A DNA stretch of 29,169 nucleotides from an uncultured Clostridia bacterium (GTDB taxonomy: Bacteria; Bacillota; Clostridia; TANB77; CAG-508): the NCBI GenBank assembly GCA_934120045.1, contig CAKOTF010000013.1:1-29169 (forward strand), read 5' to 3'. The translations under genes and the position numbers were made by a program. How positions within the stretch are numbered: the first letter of the stretch is position 1; each line of letters starts with the position of its first letter. Shown here in pieces: positions 13,901 through 21,326 of the stretch. Under the pieces are notes generated by a model that saw only the letters and a program-made list of their open reading frames with translations, was not told the DNA's origin and made no database searches.

Positions 13901-15295
13901 AATCTAGGAGCTGTAAGAATTCGTTTACGTTCATTACTTGCAAGCATTAATAAAAGATTAAATAATAAAAAAGATGAAAAAGAAACAGGTGAATATTTCT
14001 TAAAGAAAAATCCATTTACAGAAGAAATGAAAAAAGAATATGTGATTTTAATTCCACAAATGGCACCAATTCATTTCGATTTTATTGAACCAGTTTTACA
14101 AAGTGAAGGATATAAAGCAAAACTTTTAAGAGAATGTACTCAAAATACAATTGAAACAGGTTTAAAATATGTAAATAATGATGCATGTTATCCATCAATT
14201 ATTACAACAGGTCAAATGATAGAAGCATTAGAATCTGGAGAATATGATGTAAATAAAACAGCATTAATAATGTCACAAACAGGTGGAGGATGTAGAGCAA
14301 CAAATTATATAGGATTTATTCGTAAAGCTCTAAAAGACGCAGGTTTTGGACAAGTTCCAGTAATTTCATTTAATGTTGTTGGAATGGAGAAAAATCCTGG
14401 ATTTAAGCTAACATTACCATTAGTTGAAAAACTATTAAAATCAATGGTTTATGCAGATTTATTACAAAAAATGTTATATAAAAATAGAGCTTATGAAAAA
14501 AATAAAGGTGAGACAGATAAAGTATTTGCAGAATGGATGGAAAAAGCAAAAAAACTCGCAATAAATAGTAGTTCAAAAGAATTTTCAAAGAGTATATATC
14601 AAATGGTGGATGATTTTGAAAAAATTGAATGGAAGCAAGGAAAAGAAAAGCCAAAAGTAGGAATAGTAGGAGAAATCTTAATTAAATATCATCCATTTGG
14701 AAATAATTATGTAGCAAATTTATTGGAAAAAGAAGGTGCAGAAGTTGTTTTACCAGACTTTATGGGATTTGTTAAATATGTGGCAGCAAATGGAGTAATA
14801 TCACATCAATTATTAAAAAATAATGGATTGAAATCAATGTTATTTGATGTTGCAATAAAATTGATAAATTCATTTGAGAAAGATGCAAAGAAAGCATTAG
14901 AAAGATCTAAAAAAGGATATTTACCAACTTGTGATATTTGGCATTTAGCAGATAATGTAAAGTCAGTATTATCAACAGGAAATCAAACTGGTGAAGGTTG
15001 GTTTTTAACAGCAGAAATGCTTGAATATATGGAAAATGGTATTCAAAATATAGTTTGTGTTCAACCATTTGCATGTTTACCAAATCATGTTGTTGGTAAA
15101 GGCGTAATAAAAACTATTAGAGATATGTTTCCAGATGCAAATATTGTACCTGTTGATTATGATCCAGGTGCGAGTGAGGCAAATCAAACAAATAGAATTA
15201 AACTTCTTATGACAGTAGCTAAAGATAATTTAAAAATTAAACAAAAAGAAAAAAAGATGGCTGAAAAAGAAAATAAAGATACAACAAAAGTATAA
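10991..15295 (+). CDS. 2-hydroxyacyl-CoA dehydratase activase-related protein, multidomain
   Basis: ATG 10991 is chosen: GAGGG (10979-10983) lies 7 bases upstream, and MNKIVHIGMDVGSTTVK matches the usual N-terminus. The 1434-residue protein carries two ASKHA ATPase domains of the BcrAD/BadFG type. The first has GMDVGSTTVK, ELGGEDAKI, NGTCAGGTGAFLDQMA and ASRCGVFAKTD; the second has GIDAGSTTSK, DIGGQDMKYIKL, NEACSSGCGSFIE and GSRCTVFMNS. The cysteines in each pair are those that hold the [4Fe-4S] cluster between subunits in HgdC-type activators. A cysteine segment (RCNGCENHC), a DUF2229-like domain with SESVCYPAKLSHGH, and HgdB-like segments (GRPYHVDPEINHGID, NSFGCGVDAV, MSQTGGGCRATNY) follow. 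Activators drive ATP-dependent electron transfer to radical dehydratases. Such long fusions are known in Clostridia, but their substrate is not established. Cytoplasmic, oxygen-sensitive. Confidence 0.9.
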   Translation: MNKIVHIGMDVGSTTVKIVVMDENLKEIYTSYERHYSDTKNTVCKVLEELVEKYKDKEFTIALTGSGAMSTAKFLDVPFIQEVVACKRAVERYIPQTNVVIELGGEDAKIIYFGRSVEQRMNGTCAGGTGAFLDQMASLLNTDTAGLNELAKGYQTIYPIASRCGVFAKTDVQPLLNEGAAKEDIAVSILQAVVNQTISGLACGRPIRGNVAFLGGPLTYLPELRKRFVETLHLTPEQTIVPEEAHLLVAKGACLEAKDETPISVEKLKSKIQVLKHSHDTTTVPLKPLFSTNVEYDEFKARHEKDKVAKKPLSEHKGDCFVGIDAGSTTSKLVVIDRDGTLLYSAYQGNGGKPLDSIIEMLKKLYSVMPKESIIRYSGVTGYGEKLIQTALNVDLNEIETIAHYTAAKKFEPKVTSIVDIGGQDMKYIKLKNNTIDNIMLNEACSSGCGSFIETFAKSLNLNIEEFVKEALEAQNPVDLGSRCTVFMNSKIKQAQKEGYSVGDISAGLSYSVIKNAIQKVMKIRDVKKLGSHIVVQGGTFYNEAVLRAFELIVGRNVTRPDIAGLMGAYGMALLACEQYEANMDMEYHSTLATIEEIDKLDIKVTHTRCNGCENHCQLTINRFSNGKRHISGNRCEKGEGIINSHKDLPNLVKYKYDRIFGYTPLEEKDAPRGTIGIPRVLNMYEDYPFWFTLFTNLGFRVIISEKSTRKIYEKGIESMPSESVCYPAKLSHGHVISLIQKGIKTIFYPCIPYSRKEYEDANNRYNCPIVISYSEVLKNNIEELKSEDIKFINPFLPFESKALLKRMMELPEFKEYNFNKKELKNAIEKAQQEYQKCRQDIHDKGKETIEYIEKNNLKGIVLAGRPYHVDPEINHGIDTLITSLGMCVLTEDSVADKALPERPLRVVDQWMFHSRLYAAADFVGRHDNLELVQINSFGCGVDAVTTDEVEEILTSFGKMYTLIKIDEVNNLGAVRIRLRSLLASINKRLNNKKDEKETGEYFLKKNPFTEEMKKEYVILIPQMAPIHFDFIEPVLQSEGYKAKLLRECTQNTIETGLKYVNNDACYPSIITTGQMIEALESGEYDVNKTALIMSQTGGGCRATNYIGFIRKALKDAGFGQVPVISFNVVGMEKNPGFKLTLPLVEKLLKSMVYADLLQKMLYKNRAYEKNKGETDKVFAEWMEKAKKLAINSSSKEFSKSIYQMVDDFEKIEWKQGKEKPKVGIVGEILIKYHPFGNNYVANLLEKEGAEVVLPDFMGFVKYVAANGVISHQLLKNNGLKSMLFDVAIKLINSFEKDAKKALERSKKGYLPTCDIWHLADNVKSVLSTGNQTGEGWFLTAEMLEYMENGIQNIVCVQPFACLPNHVVGKGVIKTIRDMFPDANIVPVDYDPGASEANQTNRIKLLMTVAKDNLKIKQKEKKMAEKENKDTTKV

Positions 15296-15304
15296 AATAA
15301 GTAG

Positions 15305-15341
15305 AAAGTGGCACTTTCCTGTAAAGGATAAGTGCCACTTT
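15305..15341 (+). terminator. Strong hairpin after the activase gene, weak T-tail
   Basis: AAAGTGGCACTT (15305-15316) pairs fully with AAGTGCCACTTT (15330-15341), and inside it TCCT pairs with AGGA around GTAA, leaving one bulged T. The tail has TTT only as part of the stem, so this may be a terminator with the T-tract in the arm, a bidirectional one, or an RNA-stabilising structure. Confidence 0.65.
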
Positions 15342-15401
15342 GTGCTATTGGTTAGTTAATTTTAACAAGTCTGAATTTGAAAAAATATTAATAAATATTT
15401 G

Positions 15402-15430
15402 TTGAGATTTTTATTTTCATATGTTAAAAT
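15402..15430 (+). promoter_or_regulatory. Probable promoter of the GT-C glycosyltransferase gene
   Basis: TTGAGA (15402-15407) and TAAAAT (15425-15430) are 17 bp apart, 33 bases before the start codon. Confidence 0.5.
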
Positions 15431-15462
15431 TAGAATGATTTACAAAAGGAGGAAAATAAAAG

Positions 15463-17034
15463 ATGGAGAAAAAGAAATATGAAAAAATAGCTATATCAAT
15501 AATATTAATAATACAGACGATAATATTTATAATAGTAGGAGCAAATAAATCATATATTCATATGGACGAAGCATATTCATTAGGCCTTGCAAGTTATGAT
15601 AAAGTTGAAATACAAGATAATGAAAACTTTTATAATATATGGCATGATGGAAAATATTATGAAGATTATCTATGTGTAAATGATGATGAAATTGGTCAAT
15701 ATAAACAAGTATATGAAAATCAAAAAAATGATGTTCATCCACCTTTATATTATTTAATATTAAGATTTGCAATGGGATTCCATAAAAATAGTTATTCAAA
15801 ATGGCCAGGAATAATAATAAATATGATAATATATGCATTTGTAACAATATTTATGTATTTGATACTAACCCAAATATTAAAAGACAAATACAAATATAAA
15901 GAAAAATCTGCAATTATAGCTATGGTATCATCACTTGTATTAGCATCAATAACAAATGTAATATACATAAGAATGTATGCATTATCAACACTAAATGTAT
16001 TGATTACAACATATTTACACTTAAAATTATTAGATAAGAAAGAAATAGATTATAAATTATTAACGTTTATAGGAATTTCAGCACTTGCAGGTTCATTAAC
16101 ACATTATTATTATTTATTTTATTTAGCAATGATGTTTATAATGTTTGCAATAAAATATATAAAAGAAAAAAGATATAAAGAATTAATTGCATATATAGTA
16201 ACAATGTGTATAGCAGGTGTAACATCTTTAATAATTTTCCCATATTCAATAAAACATTTATTTTTTGGGTATAGAGGACAAGGAGCATTAAGCAAATTAA
16301 CGCAAATTTCAGAGTTTTTAAAAAGCATAAAGATGTATATAAAGAAATTTAATAGACACGCATTTAATGGCTTGTTATTTATTTTACTAGCATTGATAGT
16401 TGGATTAGGAATTTATAAAAAGGTAAATAAAAAGAAAATATTTGAGAACAAAAATCAGTATATAAAATATATAGCAATTCCAACAGCATTTTATACTTTA
16501 TTAGTTTCATTATCAGCCCCTTGGATTGAATTAAGATATATAATGCCAGTATGTGGATTAGTATTTATATTAATTATATATTTATTAGAGAATGTTTTGG
16601 AAAATATTTTTAATGAAAAAGATGTATTTAGAGTTTTAACAGTATGTTTAGCAATTATATTGATAACACCTATAGTATTTAAGATGGAGCCAGAAGAAGA
16701 ATTTTTAGATAAAAGAGATATTGTAGAAGAGGTTCAAAATGAATTGAATGTTCCAACAATTTATATGTTTAATTCTAATGAAAATAGATTTTTAGATGAT
16801 ATATTGTTATTTTCAAAGTTAGATAATTCATATATAGCTAAAGATGTAGAATGTACAGATGAAAATATAAATAAAATTTTGAATGGTAAAGATTTATCAA
16901 ATGGAATTTTAGTATTTATAAATGGTGGACAAAATAATGATGAAATGATGGAAAAAATAAAAAATGCAACAGGATTAAATGAATGGAAATGGATTAAAGG
17001 ATTAAATGCTTGTAATATATATTTAGTTAAGTAA
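15463..17034 (+). CDS. GT-C-type membrane glycosyltransferase
   Basis: The 523-residue polytopic protein has one N-terminal membrane helix (about 9-26) followed by YIHMDEAYSL with the acidic pair Asp35-Glu36 in the first outer loop, and later DVHPPLYYLIL (His92-Pro93-Pro94), the layout of the PMT/ArnT-like GT-C superfamily that transfers sugars from polyprenyl-phosphate carriers on the outer face of the membrane. About ten further membrane helices and a soluble C-terminal domain (about 410-523) follow. Donor and acceptor cannot be told; candidates are lipids, wall polymers or exported proteins. ATG 15463 has a near-perfect AAAGGAGG (15445-15452) 10 bases upstream. It stands alone between its own promoter and terminator, with no neighbouring polymer-synthesis genes. 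Confidence 0.8.
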   Translation: MEKKKYEKIAISIILIIQTIIFIIVGANKSYIHMDEAYSLGLASYDKVEIQDNENFYNIWHDGKYYEDYLCVNDDEIGQYKQVYENQKNDVHPPLYYLILRFAMGFHKNSYSKWPGIIINMIIYAFVTIFMYLILTQILKDKYKYKEKSAIIAMVSSLVLASITNVIYIRMYALSTLNVLITTYLHLKLLDKKEIDYKLLTFIGISALAGSLTHYYYLFYLAMMFIMFAIKYIKEKRYKELIAYIVTMCIAGVTSLIIFPYSIKHLFFGYRGQGALSKLTQISEFLKSIKMYIKKFNRHAFNGLLFILLALIVGLGIYKKVNKKKIFENKNQYIKYIAIPTAFYTLLVSLSAPWIELRYIMPVCGLVFILIIYLLENVLENIFNEKDVFRVLTVCLAIILITPIVFKMEPEEEFLDKRDIVEEVQNELNVPTIYMFNSNENRFLDDILLFSKLDNSYIAKDVECTDENINKILNGKDLSNGILVFINGGQNNDEMMEKIKNATGLNEWKWIKGLNACNIYLVK

Positions 17035-17038
17035 TAGT

Positions 17039-17066
17039 AAAAAACACTTCGTTTGAAGTGTTTTTT
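17039..17066 (+). terminator. Intrinsic terminator of the glycosyltransferase gene
   Basis: AAAAAACACTTC (17039-17050) pairs with GAAGTGTTTTTT (17055-17066) around GTTT, then further T. It begins four bases after the stop. Confidence 0.92.
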
Positions 17067-17146
17067 TGTACATTTATGCGCGACTTTTAGCAATTGCTAT
17101 AATTATAAAAAATGTCAATGGTAAGAAAAATGTCTTAAAATACTAA

Positions 17147-17170
17147 ATTGTACTGACCTCCCAGTATAAT
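17147..17170 (+). promoter_or_regulatory. Palindromic operator on the probable fatty-acid operon promoter
   Basis: The half-sites ATTGTACTG (17147-17155) and CAGTATAAT (17162-17170) are inverted repeats with one mismatch and a 6-base centre ACCTCC. The right arm includes TATAAT (17165-17170), a good -10; the -35 is weak. A dyad on the -10 ahead of fatty-acid genes fits a lipid-responsive repressor such as FapR, but the sequence is only loosely like the FapR box and no fapR gene is in the window. A second palindrome, TAGCAATTGCTA (17088-17099), overlaps another TATAAT at 17098-17103. Confidence 0.5.
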
Positions 17171-17246
17171 CAAAAAACATCAAAAAAATGGTATAAATAT
17201 ATAAGGTTTACAAACGAAACCAAAATTAAGAAAATAAGGAAAAAGA

Positions 17247-18926
17247 ATGGAAAGATTATATAAATATATAGAAATAACAGATTTAAAAGATATGCTAAAA
17301 AAATCAGGAGAAAAATATGGTGAAAAAATAGCATATAAAATAAGACAAGAAAATGGATATAAAGAAATCACACATAATGAAGTAAGAAAAATGGTTGATG
17401 GACTTGGAACAAAATTGATAGATATGGGATTAAAAGATAAAAGAATAGCTGTAATAGGTGAAAATAGATATGAATGGGAAATAGCATATTTATCAATAGT
17501 TTGTGGGACAGGAACAGTAGTACCATTAGACAAATCATTACCAGAAAATGAATTAGAAAGTTTAATTGAAAGATCAAAAGCAGAAGCAATAATATGTTCA
17601 CAAAAATATGTCGAAATATTAAAAAAGACAAAATTAAAATATATCATTTCAATGGATTTAGAAAAAGATAATGATGGAATCATATCACAAAAGAGACTTA
17701 TATCAGAAGGAATACAGCTAGTAAAATCTGGAAATACAAGTTTTACAAATGCAAAAATTGATAATGAAAAAATGAGTATAATGTTATTTACATCTGGAAC
17801 AACATCAATATCAAAAGCAGTAGCACTTTCACATAAAAATATATGTTCAAATTTAATGGATATATCATCAATATTAGATGTAAATTCATCAGATGTGTTT
17901 TTATCATTTTTACCATTACATCATGTATTTGAATGTACAGTTGGATTTTTATTTTCACTATATGTTGGAGCTGAAACAGTATTTTGTGATGGAATTAGAC
18001 ATATTCCAGAAAACTTAGCTGAATATAAGGTTTCTGTAATGGCATCTGTTCCAGCAATATATGAAAGATTATTCAAAATAATAAAAAAGCACTTGGAAAA
18101 ACAAGGAAAAGTTGAACAAATACTTAAAGATGAAGAAAAATATAAAGATTCAAGTATGGAAAAGAAAAAAGAAGTATTTAAAGAATTACATGATTTACTT
18201 GGTGGAAATATAAAATTATTTATAAGTGGTGCTGCAAGTTTAGAACCAAGTATTGAAGAAAAATTTAGAAGGCTTGGATTTAATATGGTTCAAGGATATG
18301 GATTAACAGAGACATCACCAGTTGTTGCAATAGGAAATAAAAAATATCATAAAACAGGCTCTATTGGAAAATGTGTTCCAAGTGATGAAGTAAAATTATT
18401 AGATATAAATAAAGATGGAATTGGAGAATTAGCAGTAAAAGGACCTAATGTAATGCTTGAATATTATGAAAATAAAGAAGCAACAGAAAAAGTATTAAAA
18501 GATGGATGGTTTCAAACTGGTGATTTAGCAAGAATTGATGAAGCTGGTTATATATTTATTTGTGGAAGAAAGAAAAGTGTAATTGTATTAAAAAATGGCA
18601 AAAATATTTTCCCAGAAGAAATGGAAACATTAATTAATAAAGAAGATGGTGTAGAAGAATCATTTATTTTTGGAAAGCCAATTTCAAAAGATCCAAATGA
18701 TATAAAGATTTTTGTGAAAATTGTTTATAACAAAGAAAGTTTTGAAGGAAAAACAGAAACTGAAATAAAAGAATATTTTAATGAAAAAATAAAATCAATA
18801 AATAAAACAATGCCACATTATAAAGCAATTAGAGGAATTATTATTTCAGACAAACCATTAATAAAAACTACGACAAATAAAATTAAAAGAGAAAAAAATT
18901 TAGAACAAATAATGAAGGAGTTATAA
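17247..18926 (+). CDS. Long-chain acyl-CoA (or acyl-ACP) synthetase
   Basis: This adenylate-forming enzyme activates a carboxylic acid, most likely a fatty acid, to acyl-AMP and then a thioester. The 559 residues carry the AMP-binding motif MLFTSGTTSISKAVALSHKN, the second motif GYGLTETSPVVA, the DGWFQTGDLARIDEAGYIF hinge region, GRKKSVIVLKNGKNIFPEE, and the C-terminal catalytic lysine in TTTNKIKREK (Lys545). The size fits FadD/Aas-type long-chain synthetases. Whether CoA or ACP is the acceptor cannot be read from sequence. As first gene of the synthesis operon it probably feeds external fatty acids into the same acyl pool, rather than serving beta-oxidation; no beta-oxidation genes are present. 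ATG 17247 has AAGGA 7 bases upstream. Its stop overlaps the birA start (TAATG). Confidence 0.9.
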   Translation: MERLYKYIEITDLKDMLKKSGEKYGEKIAYKIRQENGYKEITHNEVRKMVDGLGTKLIDMGLKDKRIAVIGENRYEWEIAYLSIVCGTGTVVPLDKSLPENELESLIERSKAEAIICSQKYVEILKKTKLKYIISMDLEKDNDGIISQKRLISEGIQLVKSGNTSFTNAKIDNEKMSIMLFTSGTTSISKAVALSHKNICSNLMDISSILDVNSSDVFLSFLPLHHVFECTVGFLFSLYVGAETVFCDGIRHIPENLAEYKVSVMASVPAIYERLFKIIKKHLEKQGKVEQILKDEEKYKDSSMEKKKEVFKELHDLLGGNIKLFISGAASLEPSIEEKFRRLGFNMVQGYGLTETSPVVAIGNKKYHKTGSIGKCVPSDEVKLLDINKDGIGELAVKGPNVMLEYYENKEATEKVLKDGWFQTGDLARIDEAGYIFICGRKKSVIVLKNGKNIFPEEMETLINKEDGVEESFIFGKPISKDPNDIKIFVKIVYNKESFEGKTETEIKEYFNEKIKSINKTMPHYKAIRGIIISDKPLIKTTTNKIKREKNLEQIMKEL

Positions 18927-19489
18927 TGACAACACAAATTTTAGGTAATGTATTTGAACATTATGAAGAAATTGACTCTACACAAACAGAAATACATAAA
19001 AGAATAGAAAAATGTAAAATACAAAATGGAACAATTATAATGGCAAATAGACAAACAAATGGAAAAGGAACACATGGTAGAGTTTGGCATACAGGTAATG
19101 AAAATAATATTGCATTTTCATTTTATATTGAAACAGAATGTGAACCACAAAAACTTGAAGGGATAACAATAGAAATTGCACAAATATTAATACAAATTTT
19201 TGAAGAAAAATATGGAATAATTCTTAAAATAAAAGAACCAAATGATCTTTATTATAATGGAAAAAAAGTTGGGGGAATATTAACAGAATCTAAAATTGTT
19301 GGACAAAAAACAAAATATATAGTTGTAGGAATAGGCATAAATACTAATAGTAAGAATTTTAGTGATGATATAAGAAATATTGCAACATCAATTAAAAAAG
19401 AATTTAACATAGATGTTGATAATTTATTTATTGTAAATGAATTTTGCAAAATATTTGAAAAAAGATTAATGAAAAGGATAGAAGAATAA
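18926..19489 (+). CDS. birA: Biotin--[acetyl-CoA carboxylase] ligase, short form
   Basis: BirA makes biotinyl-AMP and attaches biotin to the AccB lysine. The 187-residue protein lacks the N-terminal HTH of regulatory BirA and has little or no C-terminal SH3-like domain, so it is about the size of the minimal catalytic core. Visible motifs are YEEIDSTQTE, the biotin/ATP loop NGKGTHGRVW (the usual form is GRGRxGRxW), and EPNDLYYNGKKVGGILTE with VVGIGINTN. Catalytic lysine and adenylate-binding residues appear present. The start overlaps the synthetase stop by one base. Its place with accB, accC, accD and accA ties it to the carboxylase in this operon. Without the HTH it should not act as a biotin repressor. 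Confidence 0.93.
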   Translation: MTTQILGNVFEHYEEIDSTQTEIHKRIEKCKIQNGTIIMANRQTNGKGTHGRVWHTGNENNIAFSFYIETECEPQKLEGITIEIAQILIQIFEEKYGIILKIKEPNDLYYNGKKVGGILTESKIVGQKTKYIVVGIGINTNSKNFSDDIRNIATSIKKEFNIDVDNLFIVNEFCKIFEKRLMKRIEE

Positions 19490-19490
19490 T

Positions 19491-20432
19491 ATGAAAATAG
19501 GATTTTTGTTCCCAGGTCAAGGTTCACAATATGTTGGAATGGGAAAAGATTTATATGAGAAATATGAGGAAGTTAGAAATATATATGAAAGAGTAGAAAA
19601 TTTGACAGGAGTAAATGTAAAAAAAATATCATTTGAAGGTCCTGAAGAAGAATTAAATCAAACTAAAAATACTCAACTTTGTATTTTAACAATGAGTTTA
19701 GCAATATTAGAAATACTTAATAAAAATGGAGTTAAAGCAGAAATATCAGCAGGTTTAAGTCTTGGTGAATATTCTGCACTAATATATAGTGGAATATTAA
19801 ATTTTAAAGATGGAGTAAAATTAGTTCAAAAACGTGGAGAATATATGCAAAATTTAGTTCCAGATGGTGAATGGCTAATGTCAGCTATACTTGGAATGGG
19901 AGAAAATGAAGTTGAAGAAGTATGTTCAAAAGTTCAAAATGGATTTGCAGTACCAGTAAATTTTAATTGCCCAGGTCAAATTGTAATTTCAGGTGATAAA
20001 GATGGAATAAAAGAAGCAGAAAATATAGCTAAACAATATGGTGCTAGAAGAGTTATTGAATTAAAAACATCAGGTCCTTTTCATACCATAAAATTGCAAA
20101 AGGCATCTGATGAATTAAGAAAAGAATTAGATAAAATAAAATTTAATAATGGAGATTCAAAAGTTGTTAAAAATATAGATGCTGAAGTTTATACAGAAAA
20201 CGATGATATGAAAGATATTTTAGCAAAACATATAATAAGTCCAGTAAGATTTTCAAAGAGTTTAGAAAATATGATTAAACTTGGTGTTGATACTTTCATT
20301 GAAATAGGTCCAGGTAAGACATTGTCTGGATTTGCTAAAAAGATTAAAACAGATAAAGAGATTAGGATTTTTAATGTGACAGATGTGGAAACATTGAAAA
20401 ACGTTTTATATCAAGTTCTGGAAAAAAATTAA
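19491..20432 (+). CDS. fabD: Malonyl-CoA:ACP transacylase
   Basis: FabD transfers malonyl from CoA to acyl carrier protein for chain extension. The 313-residue length is normal. The sequence opens FLFPGQGSQYVGMG; the nucleophile lies in GLSLGEYSAL (Ser90), with Leu where many relatives have His before the serine; the catalytic His198 is in SGPFHTIKL; VNFNCPGQIVISG and FIEIGPGKTLSGF are also typical. The ATG is one base after the birA stop, with AAGGATAG 10-15 bases upstream, so translation is coupled. No acyl carrier protein gene accompanies it. Confidence 0.97.
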   Translation: MKIGFLFPGQGSQYVGMGKDLYEKYEEVRNIYERVENLTGVNVKKISFEGPEEELNQTKNTQLCILTMSLAILEILNKNGVKAEISAGLSLGEYSALIYSGILNFKDGVKLVQKRGEYMQNLVPDGEWLMSAILGMGENEVEEVCSKVQNGFAVPVNFNCPGQIVISGDKDGIKEAENIAKQYGARRVIELKTSGPFHTIKLQKASDELRKELDKIKFNNGDSKVVKNIDAEVYTENDDMKDILAKHIISPVRFSKSLENMIKLGVDTFIEIGPGKTLSGFAKKIKTDKEIRIFNVTDVETLKNVLYQVLEKN

Positions 20433-20461
20433 TTATTTTTCAATAAGAAAGGTGGAAAAAA

Positions 20462-21196
20462 ATGGATAAGTGTGCATTAATAACAGGTGCAACAAGAGGA
20501 ATAGGCAAACAAATAGCAATAACATTAGCAAAACAAGGTTATAATATTGCATTAAATTATAGAAAAGAAAATGAAGAACTAGAAAATACAAAAAAAGAAA
20601 TTGAAGAAATTGGAGTTCAAGTTATAGCAGTAAAAGGTGATGTTGCAAATTTTGAAGAGTGTGAAAACTTTGTAAAACAAGTAATAGAAAGATTTGGACA
20701 AATAGATGTATTAGTAAATAATGCAGGAATTACAAAAGATATGTTACTTATGAGAATGAAGAAAGAAGATTTTGAACAAGTAATAGATACTAATTTAGTT
20801 GGAACATTTAATGTTACAAAAAATGTAGTGCCATATATGATGAAAGCTCGTTCTGGAAGAATAATTAATATTTCATCTGTTGTTGGAATTTCAGGTAATG
20901 CAGGTCAAACAAATTATTCTGCATCAAAAGCAGGAATTATCGGATTTACAAAGAGTTTGGCTAAAGAGATTGCTTCAAGAAATATTTTAGTAAATGCTGT
21001 TGCTCCTGGTTTTATTGAAACAAATATGACTGATGTTTTAAAAGATGATGTTAAACAGGAAATTGCCAAAAATATTCCTTTGAAGAGAATGGGAACTGCT
21101 CAAGATGTTGCTAATGTTGTTAAGTTTTTAGCTTCTGATGATAGTTCTTATATTACTGGGCAAGTTATTAATGTTGATGGTGGCATGCTTATGTGA
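20462..21196 (+). CDS. fabG: 3-oxoacyl-[ACP] reductase
   Basis: FabG is the NADPH-dependent reductase of the first reduction step. The 244-residue short-chain dehydrogenase has the nucleotide loop TGATRGIGKQIA (about 9-20), NNAGITKD, the active-site serine in NISSVVG (about 139), YSASKAG with Tyr152 and Lys156, and VNAVAPGFIETNMT. All catalytic residues are present. The ending ITGQVINVDGGMLM is typical. ATG 20462 follows AAAGGTGG at good spacing. Its stop codon lies at the foot of the large inverted-repeat structure that separates it from fabF. Confidence 0.97.
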   Translation: MDKCALITGATRGIGKQIAITLAKQGYNIALNYRKENEELENTKKEIEEIGVQVIAVKGDVANFEECENFVKQVIERFGQIDVLVNNAGITKDMLLMRMKKEDFEQVIDTNLVGTFNVTKNVVPYMMKARSGRIINISSVVGISGNAGQTNYSASKAGIIGFTKSLAKEIASRNILVNAVAPGFIETNMTDVLKDDVKQEIAKNIPLKRMGTAQDVANVVKFLASDDSSYITGQVINVDGGMLM

Positions 21197-21296
21197 TTTG
21201 AATAATAATTAAAATTTTCAGTTAACACATACTGAGGCTATAACAAGCAAGCTTTAACAGTCTCAGTATTCGCCAAAATTTAATTCTTATTCAAAT
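21196..21296 (+). promoter_or_regulatory. ~100-nt inverted-repeat structure between fabG and fabF
   Basis: Bases 21196-21213 pair with 21279-21296 with one T-C mismatch, then after a one-base bulge 21215-21218 pair with 21275-21278. Inside, ATACTGAG (21229-21236) pairs with CTCAGTAT (21262-21269), closing a 25-base loop. The outer arm begins in the last base of the fabG stop. No T-run follows, and the fabF ribosome binding site (AGGAGAG, from about 21315) lies outside. It could be a cis-acting RNA, a processing or stabilising element, or a small palindromic (MITE-like) insertion. Confidence 0.6.
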
Positions 21297-21326
21297 AAAA
21301 TAAGTGAAAAAATAGGAGAGAAAGAT

